Of a stretch of DNA of 64,000 bases, positions 23,299-34,400 are shown piece after piece. Both the position numbers and the translations under genes were made by a program. The notes under the pieces were generated by a model. The model was not told where the DNA came from. It did not search any database and worked only from the letters and a program-made list of their open reading frames with translations. Source of the DNA: Chloranthus sessilifolius (lineage: Eukaryota > Streptophyta > Magnoliopsida > Chloranthales > Chloranthaceae); assembly GCA_021018995.1 (NCBI GenBank), contig CM037590.1:85468097-85532096 (forward strand), written 5' to 3'. Position 1 is the first letter of the stretch. Each line of letters opens with the position of its first letter.

Positions 23299-25797
23299 TG
23301 TTTGGATATTTTAAGTGCTTGCTACTGACTTTATTGAAGACAGTGATAAGAATGGGGTAAGTGAAAAATGAGTGAAAGGTAGAGTGATGATTACGGAGCG
23401 CAAGCCTAAAATATGCACAGTCCTACAAGATACAGGTCCTGTTGTAGCAAGTTTTGATAAGTAAGAGTTTCTCCCATAGGGAAGTTGATCTAAAGCTCCA
23501 AGGGAGCTATCCTTAGTAGGCCCTCCAGATCCGACTACAGATCTGGCAATCCTAAATGGAAGGGGATTTAGGGTCACTATAATCTTAATCCTAAGGCAAC
23601 TGACTGTTTAGATTACAGAAATGGTCAAGAAGAGTGGTGGAGTGAGAAAATAAATGAAAAAGGGTGAGAAGTATATTATTAGATACATATCAGATGGGGT
23701 CTTGTAACTCAGACTCAGATCTGTTGCTATAGAAATCCTGTCCAATGGCTACATTATCACCAAAGAGGAGAAAGAATCTAACTCACTCTTGTGCCATGAT
23801 CCAATCCCTTAAGGCTATAACCTGTCCACTCAAATGGTCACAGACTATCAAATAGGGGAACCACAATCCAGAGGTGAGTCAGAACAAGTTTACCATTGTA
23901 GGCACTACTTCATCCAGGCTACAAGCTCAAGAATCCATAGGAACCTCATCCTCTAAAGTTCTGTGTGTGGGGCTAGGCCTACAAAGTTCACAAGCCTAGA
24001 CACATAGGACCAACAAGAGTTTGAGTACTAGCTTTTAAGCATGGCTGTTCACTGCTTTAGAAAGACTGTAGTGATCCAGTCACAAGCCTACAATCTCTAC
24101 AGCCAACTCAGATCTGCAATCTGATGGCGGATCTATTCAATTATAGGGGAGTCTGTCACTGCAGAATCTCCCACAAGGCTACAAGCACAAGTGCAGAGAA
24201 GAAGAATCTGTCTTAGTTCCATGAATTGGCCACACCCTAGGGCTATAATCTGTCCACTTGAATGGTCACAGACTATCCACAGAGGCTATCCTCCTAACAA
24301 AGGTCTAAGACAGAATAAGAACATTGCTGCCGCCACCATGTTCACAAGGCTACAAGTACAAGTTTCCATGGGGATTCAAATTTAGTGGGTCCTGTGGTGG
24401 GGGAAGGCCCGCAAAGTGCCTAACCTGGACACACAGGTCACTTAGATCAAAATAGTACCTTAGAAGCAATCCTCCATTGCTTACAAAACAACTTAGCAAT
24501 GGAGGATCTCAAGGCAGCAGCCTCATACAACACAACTCACAACAAAAATAACATCCCATACATGTAACAGATCCTATTACAAAAACTCCATTAAAATCTA
24601 TATCAGATAATCATACAAAAGGCATAGCCAGCAAATGCTGGACTATGGAGAGAAAGAAAAAGGAAAAATAAGAAAACTCCTAAACCCTAACCTTAACCTA
24701 CTGTAATTCTACAGTTGATTTTTGGAGAAGAAGCACAGAAGTTAAGTCCCAAAGAGAGACCCCAAAGCGAGAGCCTCAAACCTAAGCTACGCTTAAGGTT
24801 ATATAGCAGTCTGCTTCCCCTCCAATTAGGGTTAGGAAAATCCTAATTTCTCAATGTAATTACGGCTCATTCTTGTCCCTTGGATGCCTCGAGTCGTGTG
24901 CATAGAGATTAGAGCATTAGAGTGCGTGCCTTAAATGCTGGAGATTCCTAGATTGCCCTTACAGAAGTGGGGAGAAGTTTAGAACCCGATCCTCGCAGGG
25001 TAGAAACAATTTCAGATCTTTTCGCGTGGTAGAATTGGCGTCGCGGGGTTAAATTGTCTTGAAATTCATGCAGTCGCGGGATTGGCATTTTAGTCATCGC
25101 GGAATACAAATGGCTATCGCGAGATTGCTCTTTTAGCTTTGAATGGCGCAGAGATTGCTCGCGCGATTTGTCCCTTGGTGAATCTCGTGAGAGATCCTCA
25201 CAAAGAAGCAGTGTTCATGAGTTTCTGGGTCGCGCGAGCATTTCTGAGAAGGTCTGTATCTCGCGGCCACTGCGTGACAGCTACGCGCAAGAATACCTGA
25301 AGCTCTCTCTCCTTAGTGAGTCGCGCAAAACTTAATAGTTCTTCTTTTAAGCTGCGCGAGACTGTGCGAATGCTTTAGACTGAGCCTCGCGAGGACCTCG
25401 CGAAGCCTGCTCTTCAATTCATTCTGGCACCAAACCGCATGAGAACGGTGCGCAAACTGCGTGACCAGTTATTATGCTTCCTCCAGGGGCTCGCGACAAC
25501 TGCGCGAAGGCATTATCTCTGGTTCAATTGAACCCTGTGACATTTGCGCGAGACATTCTTCTTGATGTATTTTTGCTTAGATGTGCCTATGCTTCAGCCA
25601 ACTCTCTGTCTGGGTTCATCCTTCGTTCTGCTGAGGTAGTTCTGGGGCAACAGTGAGCTTCTTGGCATGGTTAGGGGTTTATTGGCAGCTACTGCTTATT
25701 ACCTACAGAACTTGCTTAAAACACTTTTATAAAATGATTAAGGGTTTAACAGAGATTAAGTTAAGGGGTGGAAAGTGGTACTTTTCAGGTCTTAACA
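23299..25797 (-). repeat. A1 5' LTR
   Basis: 2,499 bp, coding strand starts at 25797 (TGTTAAGACC). TATA-like CTATATAA at 24799-24806. The U3 CGCG array lies at about 24960-25560. Target copy TATAG follows at 25798-25802. Confidence 0.95.
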
Positions 25798-28239
25798 TAT
25801 AGACACTTACCAGTCGATCAATCTCAGATCGTAAACTAGCCTCCACCTCTCAGCCGACCTACTGCTGGCCGCATAACAACCCTATCATCGCCACATGACT
25901 AGCGACCTCGGTTTCCCTCTCAGACTTTCCAAAATAAAACAAGACACCACAACCATGTCAAAATAACCAGAAGACCAAGTCAACATAATACATAAACAAT
26001 CAAACCAATAAATCAACTCACCAGGAGTCGTCGAGTCTCCGCTAGTCGAGCCCCCAACTCATCCTCTGCTCCCCTAGCCTGAGCAATCAAGAGGGCTAAG
26101 GAGTGCAGCATCTCCTCATCCGGACAAGGAGCACACTCCATCTGCTCCATCGCCCTATGGAGGGCATCTAATGCCACCTACACACTCGCTGTGAGATGGC
26201 CCTGCCTAACATAGTCAGCCTATCCCTTAATGCAGACACTAACTCCAACCCACCAATCGCAAAAGAGCCACTCCCGTGGAAGGGACGTGTGAAGAGGCTC
26301 TCGCCACCCAATGCACTAAACCATCTCCTATACTCTCAGACGTCTGCCTCGTCATTTGCCCCCAATGACCCTGGTCCCCCCAGCTCTGAAATCGACCATC
26401 TGAAGCGCCATCTGCTCCATAAAATTCTGGCCCAGGGGGCCGGTCATCCTCTTCGCCACTCTGTGGTGAATCTCTGGAGGGACTCCCTGAGCGAGCCCTA
26501 GCTTTCGTACCACTCAAGATGTGTGGATCCTCTCTACCCTCTTAAAATAATGGACCCATATGGCCACATCAAAGAAGGGGTGGTCAGGCTGAATCACTGG
26601 CACGTCGGCATCCTCCTCATCCTCGTAGGGCCTCTAAATCACCTACAACCAAACAAACGAGCTGACCCCTCAATGAATCCTCAGATCCTAAAAGACCAAA
26701 ATGAAACGAAGCAAAACATGTGCACGACAATCTATACCTGTCCCGCATGCATATCCTCGAAGAGACCACACGCGGCCTGAAGATCCGAAGACCAACGGCA
26801 ACCCCTCAATGCCTCCCTCTACATGTGCATCCGAGGAAACGTGAACCTCACCGCCAACGAAACCCCCAGACGACGAAAAGCAAAGTGATCATATGCCCAA
26901 AACTAGAAAATAAAATAAAAGAAATGCTAAGTAGATGGTACTATCAAAAGACCAAAAAAAAAACTACAAAGACACTATGACATTAATGGATTTAAACTCA
27001 CCTGGAGGAAGGGAAGGAAGCCTCCAATTGTCGTGACGCCCTGTCCCCGACGGTAAAGCTGCTCATAGAGATGCACCAATGCGGTCGCACCCCATGCATA
27101 GGTAGGGATCCAATCCAAATCCCCGAGAATCATAAAAAATAATCCGGTGATGGATCCTCGAGTCGAAGAAGAAAAGAGTACCACACCAAGGAAGTGCATT
27201 AAGAATGCTTCAAGCACCCTATCCATCGCCAACCCCAGCTCCACCACGGGCTCTTTTCTTGCCACTATCACACAACGTGCCTCATAAGATTCCCTCACCT
27301 CCGAATGACGCCTCGGAGGGATGAAGCCATTGGAAAATGTATCAAAGAACTAAGTGACTCAAACTACACCAGGCCCTGATCCACTCGACCTATACGGCAC
27401 ACCCAAAATCTCCTCACATACTGCCAAATACTCTCTTGTCATCCTCCCCGTGATCAACTCAGCCTCGAAATGAAGACCAGTAATGTAGACCCAATCCGCT
27501 AGAGTCGGCAACATCATGCCGACTGGAAAGAGAAGCGCCTGATGCCTCTCCCTCCACCTCTCCAAAATCGCAGCGATCAGGCCACTATCGACCTGAAAGG
27601 CTCCAGCTCCAGGATCGATCCAAAACCGAAAGACACCAACCGCACCCGTTGAAACTCCAGCAAGACACGGTACCAAGTATGAGACTCGATCCATGCCTAG
27701 TTGATAGCCAGCTGCGGGGGCTCCTATTGAACGAAATACAAACAATGACAGTAAGACTAATACATTCCTATGACGAAAGATAAACAAATTTAGAGCTAAA
27801 CGCATATGAAATATACCCTAAACACACAATAACAACTTACAACAAACACACAAAACATGACAAGAACAACTGAATAGAAACATGAGATATCTCTAGATGT
27901 CGTCATAATGTATGAGTGAGCACACAACCAATGATCAATGCAGGTTCGACATAAATTAAAAAAGTGTTTCCAGATCCTAATAAGTCTATGTCATAACCTA
28001 AATGCCTAGGATAATGAAAGAACTCTTGCTCATGGGCACCTACCCAGCCTCGATGGAAGAGATCCTCCAGCGAGAAGTGTCTGCGATCCCGATGCTCCTC
28101 AGCCGCATCCTCAGCTCTCTCACCTCCCCAACATCCACCTCTCTGATAATAGTGTCGGCCCGAGCCTCAGAGGTCTCACCTATCTCCCCCATCATCACCC
28201 TATCTAATTTAGAAATAGTAAGAGCATGTCTACCACCAC

Positions 28240-28426
28240 CATGGATCAAAATATCGTCCGATACCGATGCGTATCGGACGATACGTATCAGTATCGGACC
28301 CTAATGATATGGTACATTAAGTGTACCATAACATCTGATACCTTACTGTTCTGATAGGTATCGCCCGATACATATCGATTTTTTGCTCGGATGATACATA
28401 CCGGTTTTCTGGCATTTTGATCCATG
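28240..28426. mobile_element. 187-bp MITE, hAT-like, in the first PMD exon
   Basis: Terminal inverted repeats CATGGATCAAAAT and ATTTTGATCCATG (13 bp, perfect) are flanked by the perfect 8-bp duplication ACCACCAC at 28232-28239 and 28427-28434. An 8-bp duplication fits hAT elements. The inside is made of repeated ATCG/GTATCGG words (CGATACGTATC-like) that can fold back. Removing it restores the reading frame of the PMD N-terminus. Confidence 0.88.
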
Positions 28427-28617
28427 ACCACCACCCCCAGGCTCCATCCTAGAAGAAAGAGCTCGAAAAACTAAAAAGAACAGAAGAAATAGCGCCTAAA
28501 ATGAATGGCCAAATCCTGAGATATCATGAAAACACAAAAAATAGAGCGCAAAGAAACAAGGAAACTAGAGAATCTAAGACCAAAACGGATAGCGTGGAAA
28601 AATGAGACGTTTTTGAA

Positions 28618-28627
28618 CTATATATAG
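28618..28627 (-). promoter_or_regulatory. TATA box of the antisense PMD gene
   Basis: CTATATATAG about 170 bp before the proposed ATG at 28447. Upstream on the minus strand (28640-28960) is a dense set of GCGC words (GCGCGCAATT, GCGCTTAATC, GCGCGTAAT) that also occur in the U3 of the LTR of element A. Confidence 0.6.
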
Positions 28628-28639
28628 AACATACCCAAA

Positions 28640-28965
28640 TCGCATGCGTAAACTCAAGTGCGCAACTAAATCACACACCACTATTCTCGCGCTTAATCCA
28701 GATCAAAAACTCGTAATAGGGCACGCAAACGGATTGTCGCCCACTCACATTAACCCGACTGTATGGTTGCGCGTCTCCCACCAAGCGCGTAATGCCAACA
28801 GTCACCCACACAGTGACCGGCCACCGCCCTAATCTTACGCCCTAAATGCTACACTTAACTCGATAAACAACTGAAAGCTGGCGCTTAATAACCTTCTGAC
28901 GCTCTGAAACACGCGCTCCAGTTTGGGCGCGCAATTTGTTTTTGCGCCCAGAGCAAAACACGCAA
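28640..28965. promoter_or_regulatory. GCGC-word array upstream of the PMD gene
   Basis: Words on the + strand: TGCGCAACTAAATC, CGCGCTTAATC, GCGCGTAATGCC, GGCGCTTAAT, GGGCGCGCAATTTG, CACGCAATTT. The same words are found in LTR A (33985-34386). Inferred upstream regulatory region. Confidence 0.5.
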
Positions 28966-31060
28966 TTTCCCAGAAACAAAAAAAAACATTCCCAGAACAG
29001 CCCATTCGAGCTTGAATTGAGAAATTTCTGACACTCGCTATCAACCCCAAACTATGCCCCTGTTAAGACCAATCCGAAAACACTCCTAACTTAAAAAATA
29101 AACTAAACCAAACTAAACTAAAAAGTGCCCAACATCACTCACACGCTCCAACTAAGACCGAACTAAATAAATAAAAAATGTCCCCATCATTTAGACCAAA
29201 CTAAGTCAAAACAAAAAAAATGCTCCTAACATGCCCCGATCCAAAATAAATAAACTAAATCAAACCAAACTTAAACAAATAGCCTTCGCACTCAAAACAA
29301 GTCATATAAGCTACAAAGTCAACTAAACCAAAAGTGGCTAAATATAAATAACCACAAGTGGAATAAAAAAAAAAAACACAATCACTTCATAAATAAACAA
29401 ATAATTTCAAAACACACCGAGGGCATACCCTCTAAATATATAACTTAATATAAGAAATTTAAAATTGCGCATTCAGGTAATGCCCGAATCCAAATTTGTT
29501 CGAGAAACTAGAAATCTCAGAGAAGCCCGGAGGTGGGGAGCACCCTGAACGAATTCTAATCGTGATAACCTCTTCTCGCCCCGAACCGGCGGCAAAGGAA
29601 GAGTGGCACACGGAAAGCCACCCAGGACTTGCGGGACCCACCCTTAGAAGCTCACCTTGAAAACCCCAAAAAGGAGGAGCAACTAACACCGAATCCACAG
29701 AACCTATCGAGGAAAAATAGGCATTGGTCACGAGAACTCTAACTCTGCCTTATCCTTGGGTTTCTTTTCTACCACCTTCTTCTCCCCCACCTCTTCCCTT
29801 AGCATAATAGTAATTCAACTGCTACCTTTCATTCCCAATCCCGTTCATTCTCAATAACCCACGTAATAACACAATTCTTGGGATTCAGTACCCGGGAAAC
29901 AAAAGAGAAAGGAAGAAAAGACATTAACAATCAAAACAAAAATGCCCCAGGACTTCTAATTCTAAAATTCAAAATAACAAGAACTCAAAGTTTTTAGCTC
30001 ACACATTTATAGACCATACCTCCTAAATTACCAAATGACAAGTGCCACACCTTTAAACCCTTCCAATCTAATTAAATCTAAACCAAACACATACCCTTTG
30101 AAAGACCACAATCCATGACAAACCTAGATGAACCAATAATCACACAACACTTACCCCTTGAAGGAAACACAAATCCAAAGCAAAGTAAACAAGCCAATAA
30201 GATTTAAACACTTAACACCCATCTAGAACTTTAAAAAAAAAAAAAAACTCACACCTTTTAACAAGTGTCACCTCAAGTCAAATAAAAGACTAAAATAAAA
30301 TGCCTTAAACCAGACAAATCCAACAAAAAAAACCTCTCTAAAATAAGATCCCAACTTGTGAGGGACCAAGAAAATGCCCCAACCAAACCCATCGAAACCA
30401 AGTTAACACTTTAAACAAACCCCATAAAAACAAACTGAACTCCAAGCAAAACTAAATCCTAAAATAAGTCATATAAATCAAATAAATCCAACTAATCCGT
30501 TAATAAGTTTAAACAAATAAACGAGCACAAAAAAAAAAAGCCTCTTTATTTATAACTCAAAAATTTTTACAAGTATCACCGGAGGCATACCTCTTGAATT
30601 ACAACCCAAAACGAAAACCTAAAACTTTAACCTACAACCCAAAATGAAGACTGGGTTCAAAACTGAGACAAAGCGATGAGCAGATTCCGCTCGGAGTGTC
30701 CAATAGGAGGCTTCAGGGAGGACTGGTTGGGAAACACATCCCTCCACTTTTTACTCCTTCTCTTCTGCCATCTTCACTGCCTCCACCGCCGCCTCCTCAA
30801 CACTGCCTTCACTGTTCCCTAAAAGGGATCGATGTGAAGACTAACACCCTCATTCCCAATACTGCCCATTCCCAAAATAATGTCGCCCACGAGCATCACC
30901 TCTAGACGAAGATCATGCGAATAACGAACATAGGAAGAAATGATATCCCAATCGAACGGTTAGATTGCCCAATATTACTAAAATACGAATTTCAGAACAC
31001 AAAATATCTAGAAAAGGTCAAAACTCGAGACTAAACCAAAGAATGAAAAACAAATGAAGG
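28966..31060. other. AT- and A/C-rich 3' region of element A without a convincing gene
   Basis: Low-complexity A-rich DNA with scattered ACTAAAC and AACCAAAC words. A minus-strand stretch at 29731-29459 may be a worn copy of a PMD C-terminal tail (reading RRL-like then GAP), but this is weak. Short G-rich boxes with GAGGGCATACCCTC at 29417 and GGAGGCATACCTC at 30580 resemble the box CGGGGGCATTCCCCC at 6708, which lies just outside the end of the PMD gene. Confidence 0.4.
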
Positions 31061-31069
31061 CTCCCTCGC

Positions 31070-31077
31070 TTATATAG
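31070..31077 (-). promoter_or_regulatory. Possible second antisense TATA box
   Basis: CTATATAA on the minus strand, with CG words (CACGCGCC, AAGCGCTCAAT, GCACGCAATC) in 31085-31445. The arrangement copies the PMD promoter, but no clear gene is left downstream (31040-30560). Confidence 0.35.
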
Positions 31078-31499
31078 AGTACAGACTCAATCACGCGCCA
31101 GAGCACATGCGTTTAACTCAATCATGCTCCTAGGCACATTATGCACAATCCAAAACACGAGCAATGACCCAAGCGCTCAATGAAACCATCGCCCACGCCA
31201 ACAGCGCGACGCTCCGATCACGCGCACTCTATAGACCGTGCAAGTTTATTAAACGACACACTCCAGCCACGCGATATGAAAGGTCATCCGTACATTGAGC
31301 TGGTGACGCCTCGATCACACGCTACAATTATAACGCATAATATGATCACACACAAACTCACGAACACGTAAACAACCCCTCAACCCTGAGATCGCACTCT
31401 CTAAAATAAGCACGCAATCGTATTGAGCGACCTAAAATAGGCACGCAATACCTGACTTCGGAAGAAATCTACACTCTCACACCTTTTTATCACATCGCG

Positions 31500-32225
31500 G
31501 TCAAAATTCACCCATCCCATCGAGTACCCCTACATGAGAAGGAAGCATTGATAGCACCCCTTGTCCCATCGCGACAGGACACACATATCATCGATACGAA
31601 TAACACCCCCTATCGCGACACAGTAAAAGCAACCAGCACACTACTCTGCTCCTCACAATCAGAGTCACTTTCCACTTACTCCTATCCAATCTCATAACCC
31701 CCTCACACATACCCCATCGCGATAACATGCACGCACATGATATCACCTCAATATCCAATCCCATCGTAATAAATTAGCCATGCCCTCATGTCCCATCACG
31801 AAAAGCCAAAGGCACATCACTAAAATAAAAACTCAGCCAATCATGACGCAACCACAACGTGATCTCATGCAACCCAAGATCTGTCAAAGAAAGAAACGGG
31901 ACACACCTATCACTCAAGTATCCTACCAGTGTCCCATTGCTAACTACGTCCCATCGCAAACATCACTAAATAAAAAAAAGGCTTAGATAACACCTGCCAC
32001 GCCGTATGATGAAAAGGGAAAGCTCGATTGTGTCCCATCGCTAAAGCAAAGAGCTCTCTCTCTCGAATTGAGCCCCACGTCCCACCAGGACTCACCCTCA
32101 CATCCGACCAATGCCAAGTCCCATCGTGACATCACTTCTCTAAGACATTACATCACAACCACCAAACTCTGCCACAACAGACTTGAAGAGAAGAAATCTC
32201 TAAAGTCCCATCACGACACTATGAC
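31500..32225. repeat. Array of TCCCATCGCGA words
   Basis: About eleven copies of (G)TCCCATCGCGACA and close variants, for example near 31515, 31565, 31610, 31713, 31763, 31790, 31950, 32033, 32127 and 32203, irregularly spaced at 30-130 bp. Variants differ mainly at the CG (CG to CA or TG), the change expected from cytosine methylation. Confidence 0.6.
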
Positions 32226-33034
32226 ACCACCACAAATCGTACAAGCTATGCACAATCTAGGTAAGTATCACCCCCAGGTAAGTACTACTCACTTTTCAAT
32301 TACTCGATATTACTTTAAAATATAATTAGCTATGATTAAGTCTCAAATGTTTTCAAAACCTGTCTCTCTTGACTCGTGAATCATTGTAGTCCTCCCATAA
32401 GAGACAATCATCAATATTCACCGAGAAGGTTAGACGTAGCATTCGACATGCCAAGTGTCGTCTTGACAACCACAATAACGATCGGGTCTATAAATCCCGC
32501 ATCGATGGATCTGCTCAGTGACATCTCGGGAGCTACATTTTCTGCCGTTTTATCACCGAATTGATCTTAAGTTAAGTTTCCTAAAATTTCAAAATTTCAA
32601 AACCCCTTACTTACTCCCGAATAAAAATATTTTACTTCCAAAAAAAAAAAAAAAACAACACAAAAAAAAACTCTTACCACTTACTCCAAAAACTAAAAAT
32701 CTTTTACTCCCAAAACAACAAAAACAGAAAGAAGCTGAAAAAAATGAACAAAGAGACTTACCTACCAAATTTCACTTCAATTATCACCACAAATTACCAG
32801 CCCGAATTGGCCATTCCCCTGTGAAACTGAACAATGAGTATATTTAATCTAAGAACATACAAATGCCTATTGGAAAAGAATGCCTGACGCGCATTGGTGT
32901 GAGTAATGATGCATCGGGTCTGACATGACTTGCAAAAGCCTTCAACACAATATTGCATTATATTATTATCGATCCGTGGACCTATTTATGGACATTTGTA
33001 TGACGCCCCCGGTACCTCCACTACATCATACCCT

Positions 33035-33262
33035 TCTGTTTGACTGCCCCTTGTAGCAGGTCGCGACATGTGACGGGATGCCCATTGAACCCACAGATTA
33101 GGATACAGTGATTCTCCTTTCCGTTTGACTGTCACTAGAAGCAGGTTGCACCACGCGACGGGATGCCCTTTACCCTCGTGGAATAGGATACGCTGACTTC
33201 TCCCGTCGACTGTCTATGACAGCAGGTCGTGATACGCGACAGGATCGCACTTGGGCATCCAC
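33035..33262. repeat. Three tandem units of about 80 bp before the polypurine tract of A
   Basis: Units start near 33040, 33125 and 33206. Each has (T)GACTGTC, AGCAGGTCG, a CGACA/GCGACGGGATGCCC block, and an ATAGGATAC or equivalent end. Tat elements often carry tandem repeats at this place. Confidence 0.7.
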
Positions 33263-33462
33263 GGCATGGAATATGCCTTTTGACAGCTATCACTGGGCCC
33301 CCGAATGCTTCATCTTAGCTTGCGCTGATAGATAAGAAAGCCAAGCATGTCATGTTAGCATCCCCAGTTCACATTTATGATTTCCCAAGATAAACGAGAA
33401 GACACCTCGAATGAGGGGTGTCTACTTCTTCGACGCGTTCTTACTTTGCAAGAGCGCACCAT

Positions 33463-33473
33463 AGAGGGGCATC
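33463..33473 (+). other. Element A polypurine tract
   Basis: AGAGGGGCATC directly before TGTAGACACC. The same word is found before the LTR at 37530. Confidence 0.8.
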
Positions 33474-33552
33474 TGTAGACACCCCCATTTTGCCCTCTCA
33501 AACAGTACAAATTTGTTTGGTCAACCTTTGACCTCGTAACCCTTAATTGGGA

Positions 33553-33950
33553 ACCATGCACTGAAATAATAGTATATGACTAAGCACAGGCTAAAATAAT
33601 AGCTCTATGGCTCAGATCCCAACGTAGGGAGACTATATACTAAAATAATAATATATAGTCAAAATGTAGAATGAAACAATAGTCTTACATTTCTGACTCC
33701 TTTCTCCTAATATGGGACCATATACTAAAACAATAGTATATGACTGAACACAGGTTGAAATAATAGCTCTGTGGCTTAGGCCCCATAACCTAAACGTAGG
33801 AACCATGCACTGAAACAATAGTATATGGTTAAACACAGGCTAAAATAATAACTCTGTGGCTCAGGTCCCAACGTAGGGAGACTATATACTAAAATAATAG
33901 TATATAGTCAGAATGCAGGCTGAAAAAATAGTCTGACATTTCAGACCCAA
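33553..33950 (+). repeat. Five tandem units of about 80 bp with hairpins in the U3 of LTR A
   Basis: Units start near 33553, 33629, 33714, 33798 and 33879 and share CACTGAAAYAATAGTATATG or GACTATATACTAAAATAATA, then GCTCTRTGGCTYAG and CCCAACGTAGG. The best hairpin is 33880-33909: 12-bp arms GACTATATACTA and TAGTATATAGTC around AAATAA. Confidence 0.8.
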
Positions 33951-34390
33951 CCCGGACCCGGACAGCCCTGAATTAAGTGCCTATAACCATGCGCGTAATT
34001 TGATTGCACACAAAACCACAAATGCATATTCAGTCCCTCTTTCAGACCAAACTTCCCTTCCCAGACCACTCTGAGACTCGATCATGCGCTTCACATGGCG
34101 CGCATGATCGAATTGAGCGCTTGACCACCAGCGCACAATTGGCTTACGCCTGACCTAGTCTTATAGTCCTTGACCCCTAAGCTTCCTCGATCAAGCACTT
34201 AAAATGAGACGCTTAATCTGATTGCATTGCGCACGCCACACTGAGCGCGCAATTAGTTCTAACACTGTTAGGACTAGGAAACTCGTTGAGCAAGTCAGTC
34301 GGTCGCTCACCGAGTTAGTGACCGAAGCACCAGGAGACCGACGCACAATCTAGTTAAACGCTTGAAATAGGGCACATAATTGGAGAAAAA

Positions 34391-34400
34391 CCTATAAAAG
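34391..34400 (+). promoter_or_regulatory. TATA box of LTR A
   Basis: CCTATAAAAG downstream of the U3 word array; expected start of the element transcript about 30 bp further. Confidence 0.65.

Larger units (their letters stand above)
8057..25797 (-). mobile_element. Element A1: complete Athila-lineage Ty3/gypsy retrotransposon
   Basis: It is 17,741 bp with two LTRs (8057-10556 and 23299-25797) that both begin and end with TG/CA on the coding strand (TGTTAAGACC to AAACA or CAACA). The 5-bp target duplication TATAG lies at 8052-8056 and 25798-25802. A tRNA-Asp type primer site lies inside the right LTR and a degenerate polypurine tract inside the left LTR, so transcription runs right to left. 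Gag, protease, RT/RNase H and integrase follow in Athila order, then accessory ORFs. In the first 210 bp of LTR aligned by eye I count about nine differences between the two LTRs, so the insertion is not recent. It sits in an intron of the PMD gene. Confidence 0.95.
6786..28447 (-). pseudogene. Antisense plant mobile domain (PMD, aminotransferase-like) gene with about ten exons, interrupted by A1 and a MITE
   Basis: A minus-strand gene whose start, once the MITE and one target copy are ignored, is MEPGGGGRHALTIS at 28447. Proposed exons (minus): 28447-28044; 27723-27002 (PMD core: VDSGLIAAILERWRERH, LPTLADWVYITGLHF, FLMHFLGVVLF, WGATALVHLYEQLYR); 26902-26738; 26642-26022 (PMD C-part: PYEDEEDADVPVIQPDHPFF); 25911-25811; then, beyond A1, 7984-7871, 7757-7698, 7604-7545, 7468-7379 and 7274-6786. 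GT/AG signals are visible at most joints (for example CAG|GTGAGT at 27002, CTGTGCAG before 7604, TTATGCAG before 7274). The C-terminal half is coiled-coil-like (LEEARREA, QVEALEATRQMM, LDQLRYCLKRIERGI). PMD occurs in transposon-derived genes and as extra genes in Tat elements. Stops such as CGA to TGA and CAG to TAG in exon 2 mark it as decayed. Role unknown. Confidence 0.7.
1..33473 (+). mobile_element. Element A: large Tat-lineage Ty3/gypsy retrotransposon, internal region, left end outside window
   Basis: The sense strand encodes RT, RNase H, a second RNase H and integrase in Tat order up to about 5200. A PMD gene on the opposite strand follows, then a long 3' region that ends at a polypurine tract (33463-33473) directly before an LTR start TGTAGACACC. 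An extra antisense gene between pol and the 3' LTR is known for Tat elements. The 17.7 kb Athila A1 and a MITE are later insertions. Without A1 at least 15.7 kb of this element is visible, a size in the range of giant Tat/Ogre elements. That the pol at the left and the LTR at 33474 belong to one element is inferred from order and lineage; no 5' LTR is in view to prove it. Confidence 0.68.

Noticed and set aside
30696..30905. Pro/Leu-rich + frame
   Set aside because: Low complexity; not conserved within the window.
31180..32325. Several His/Thr-rich + frames
   Set aside because: Produced by the A/C-rich CATCGCGA word array, no family resemblance.
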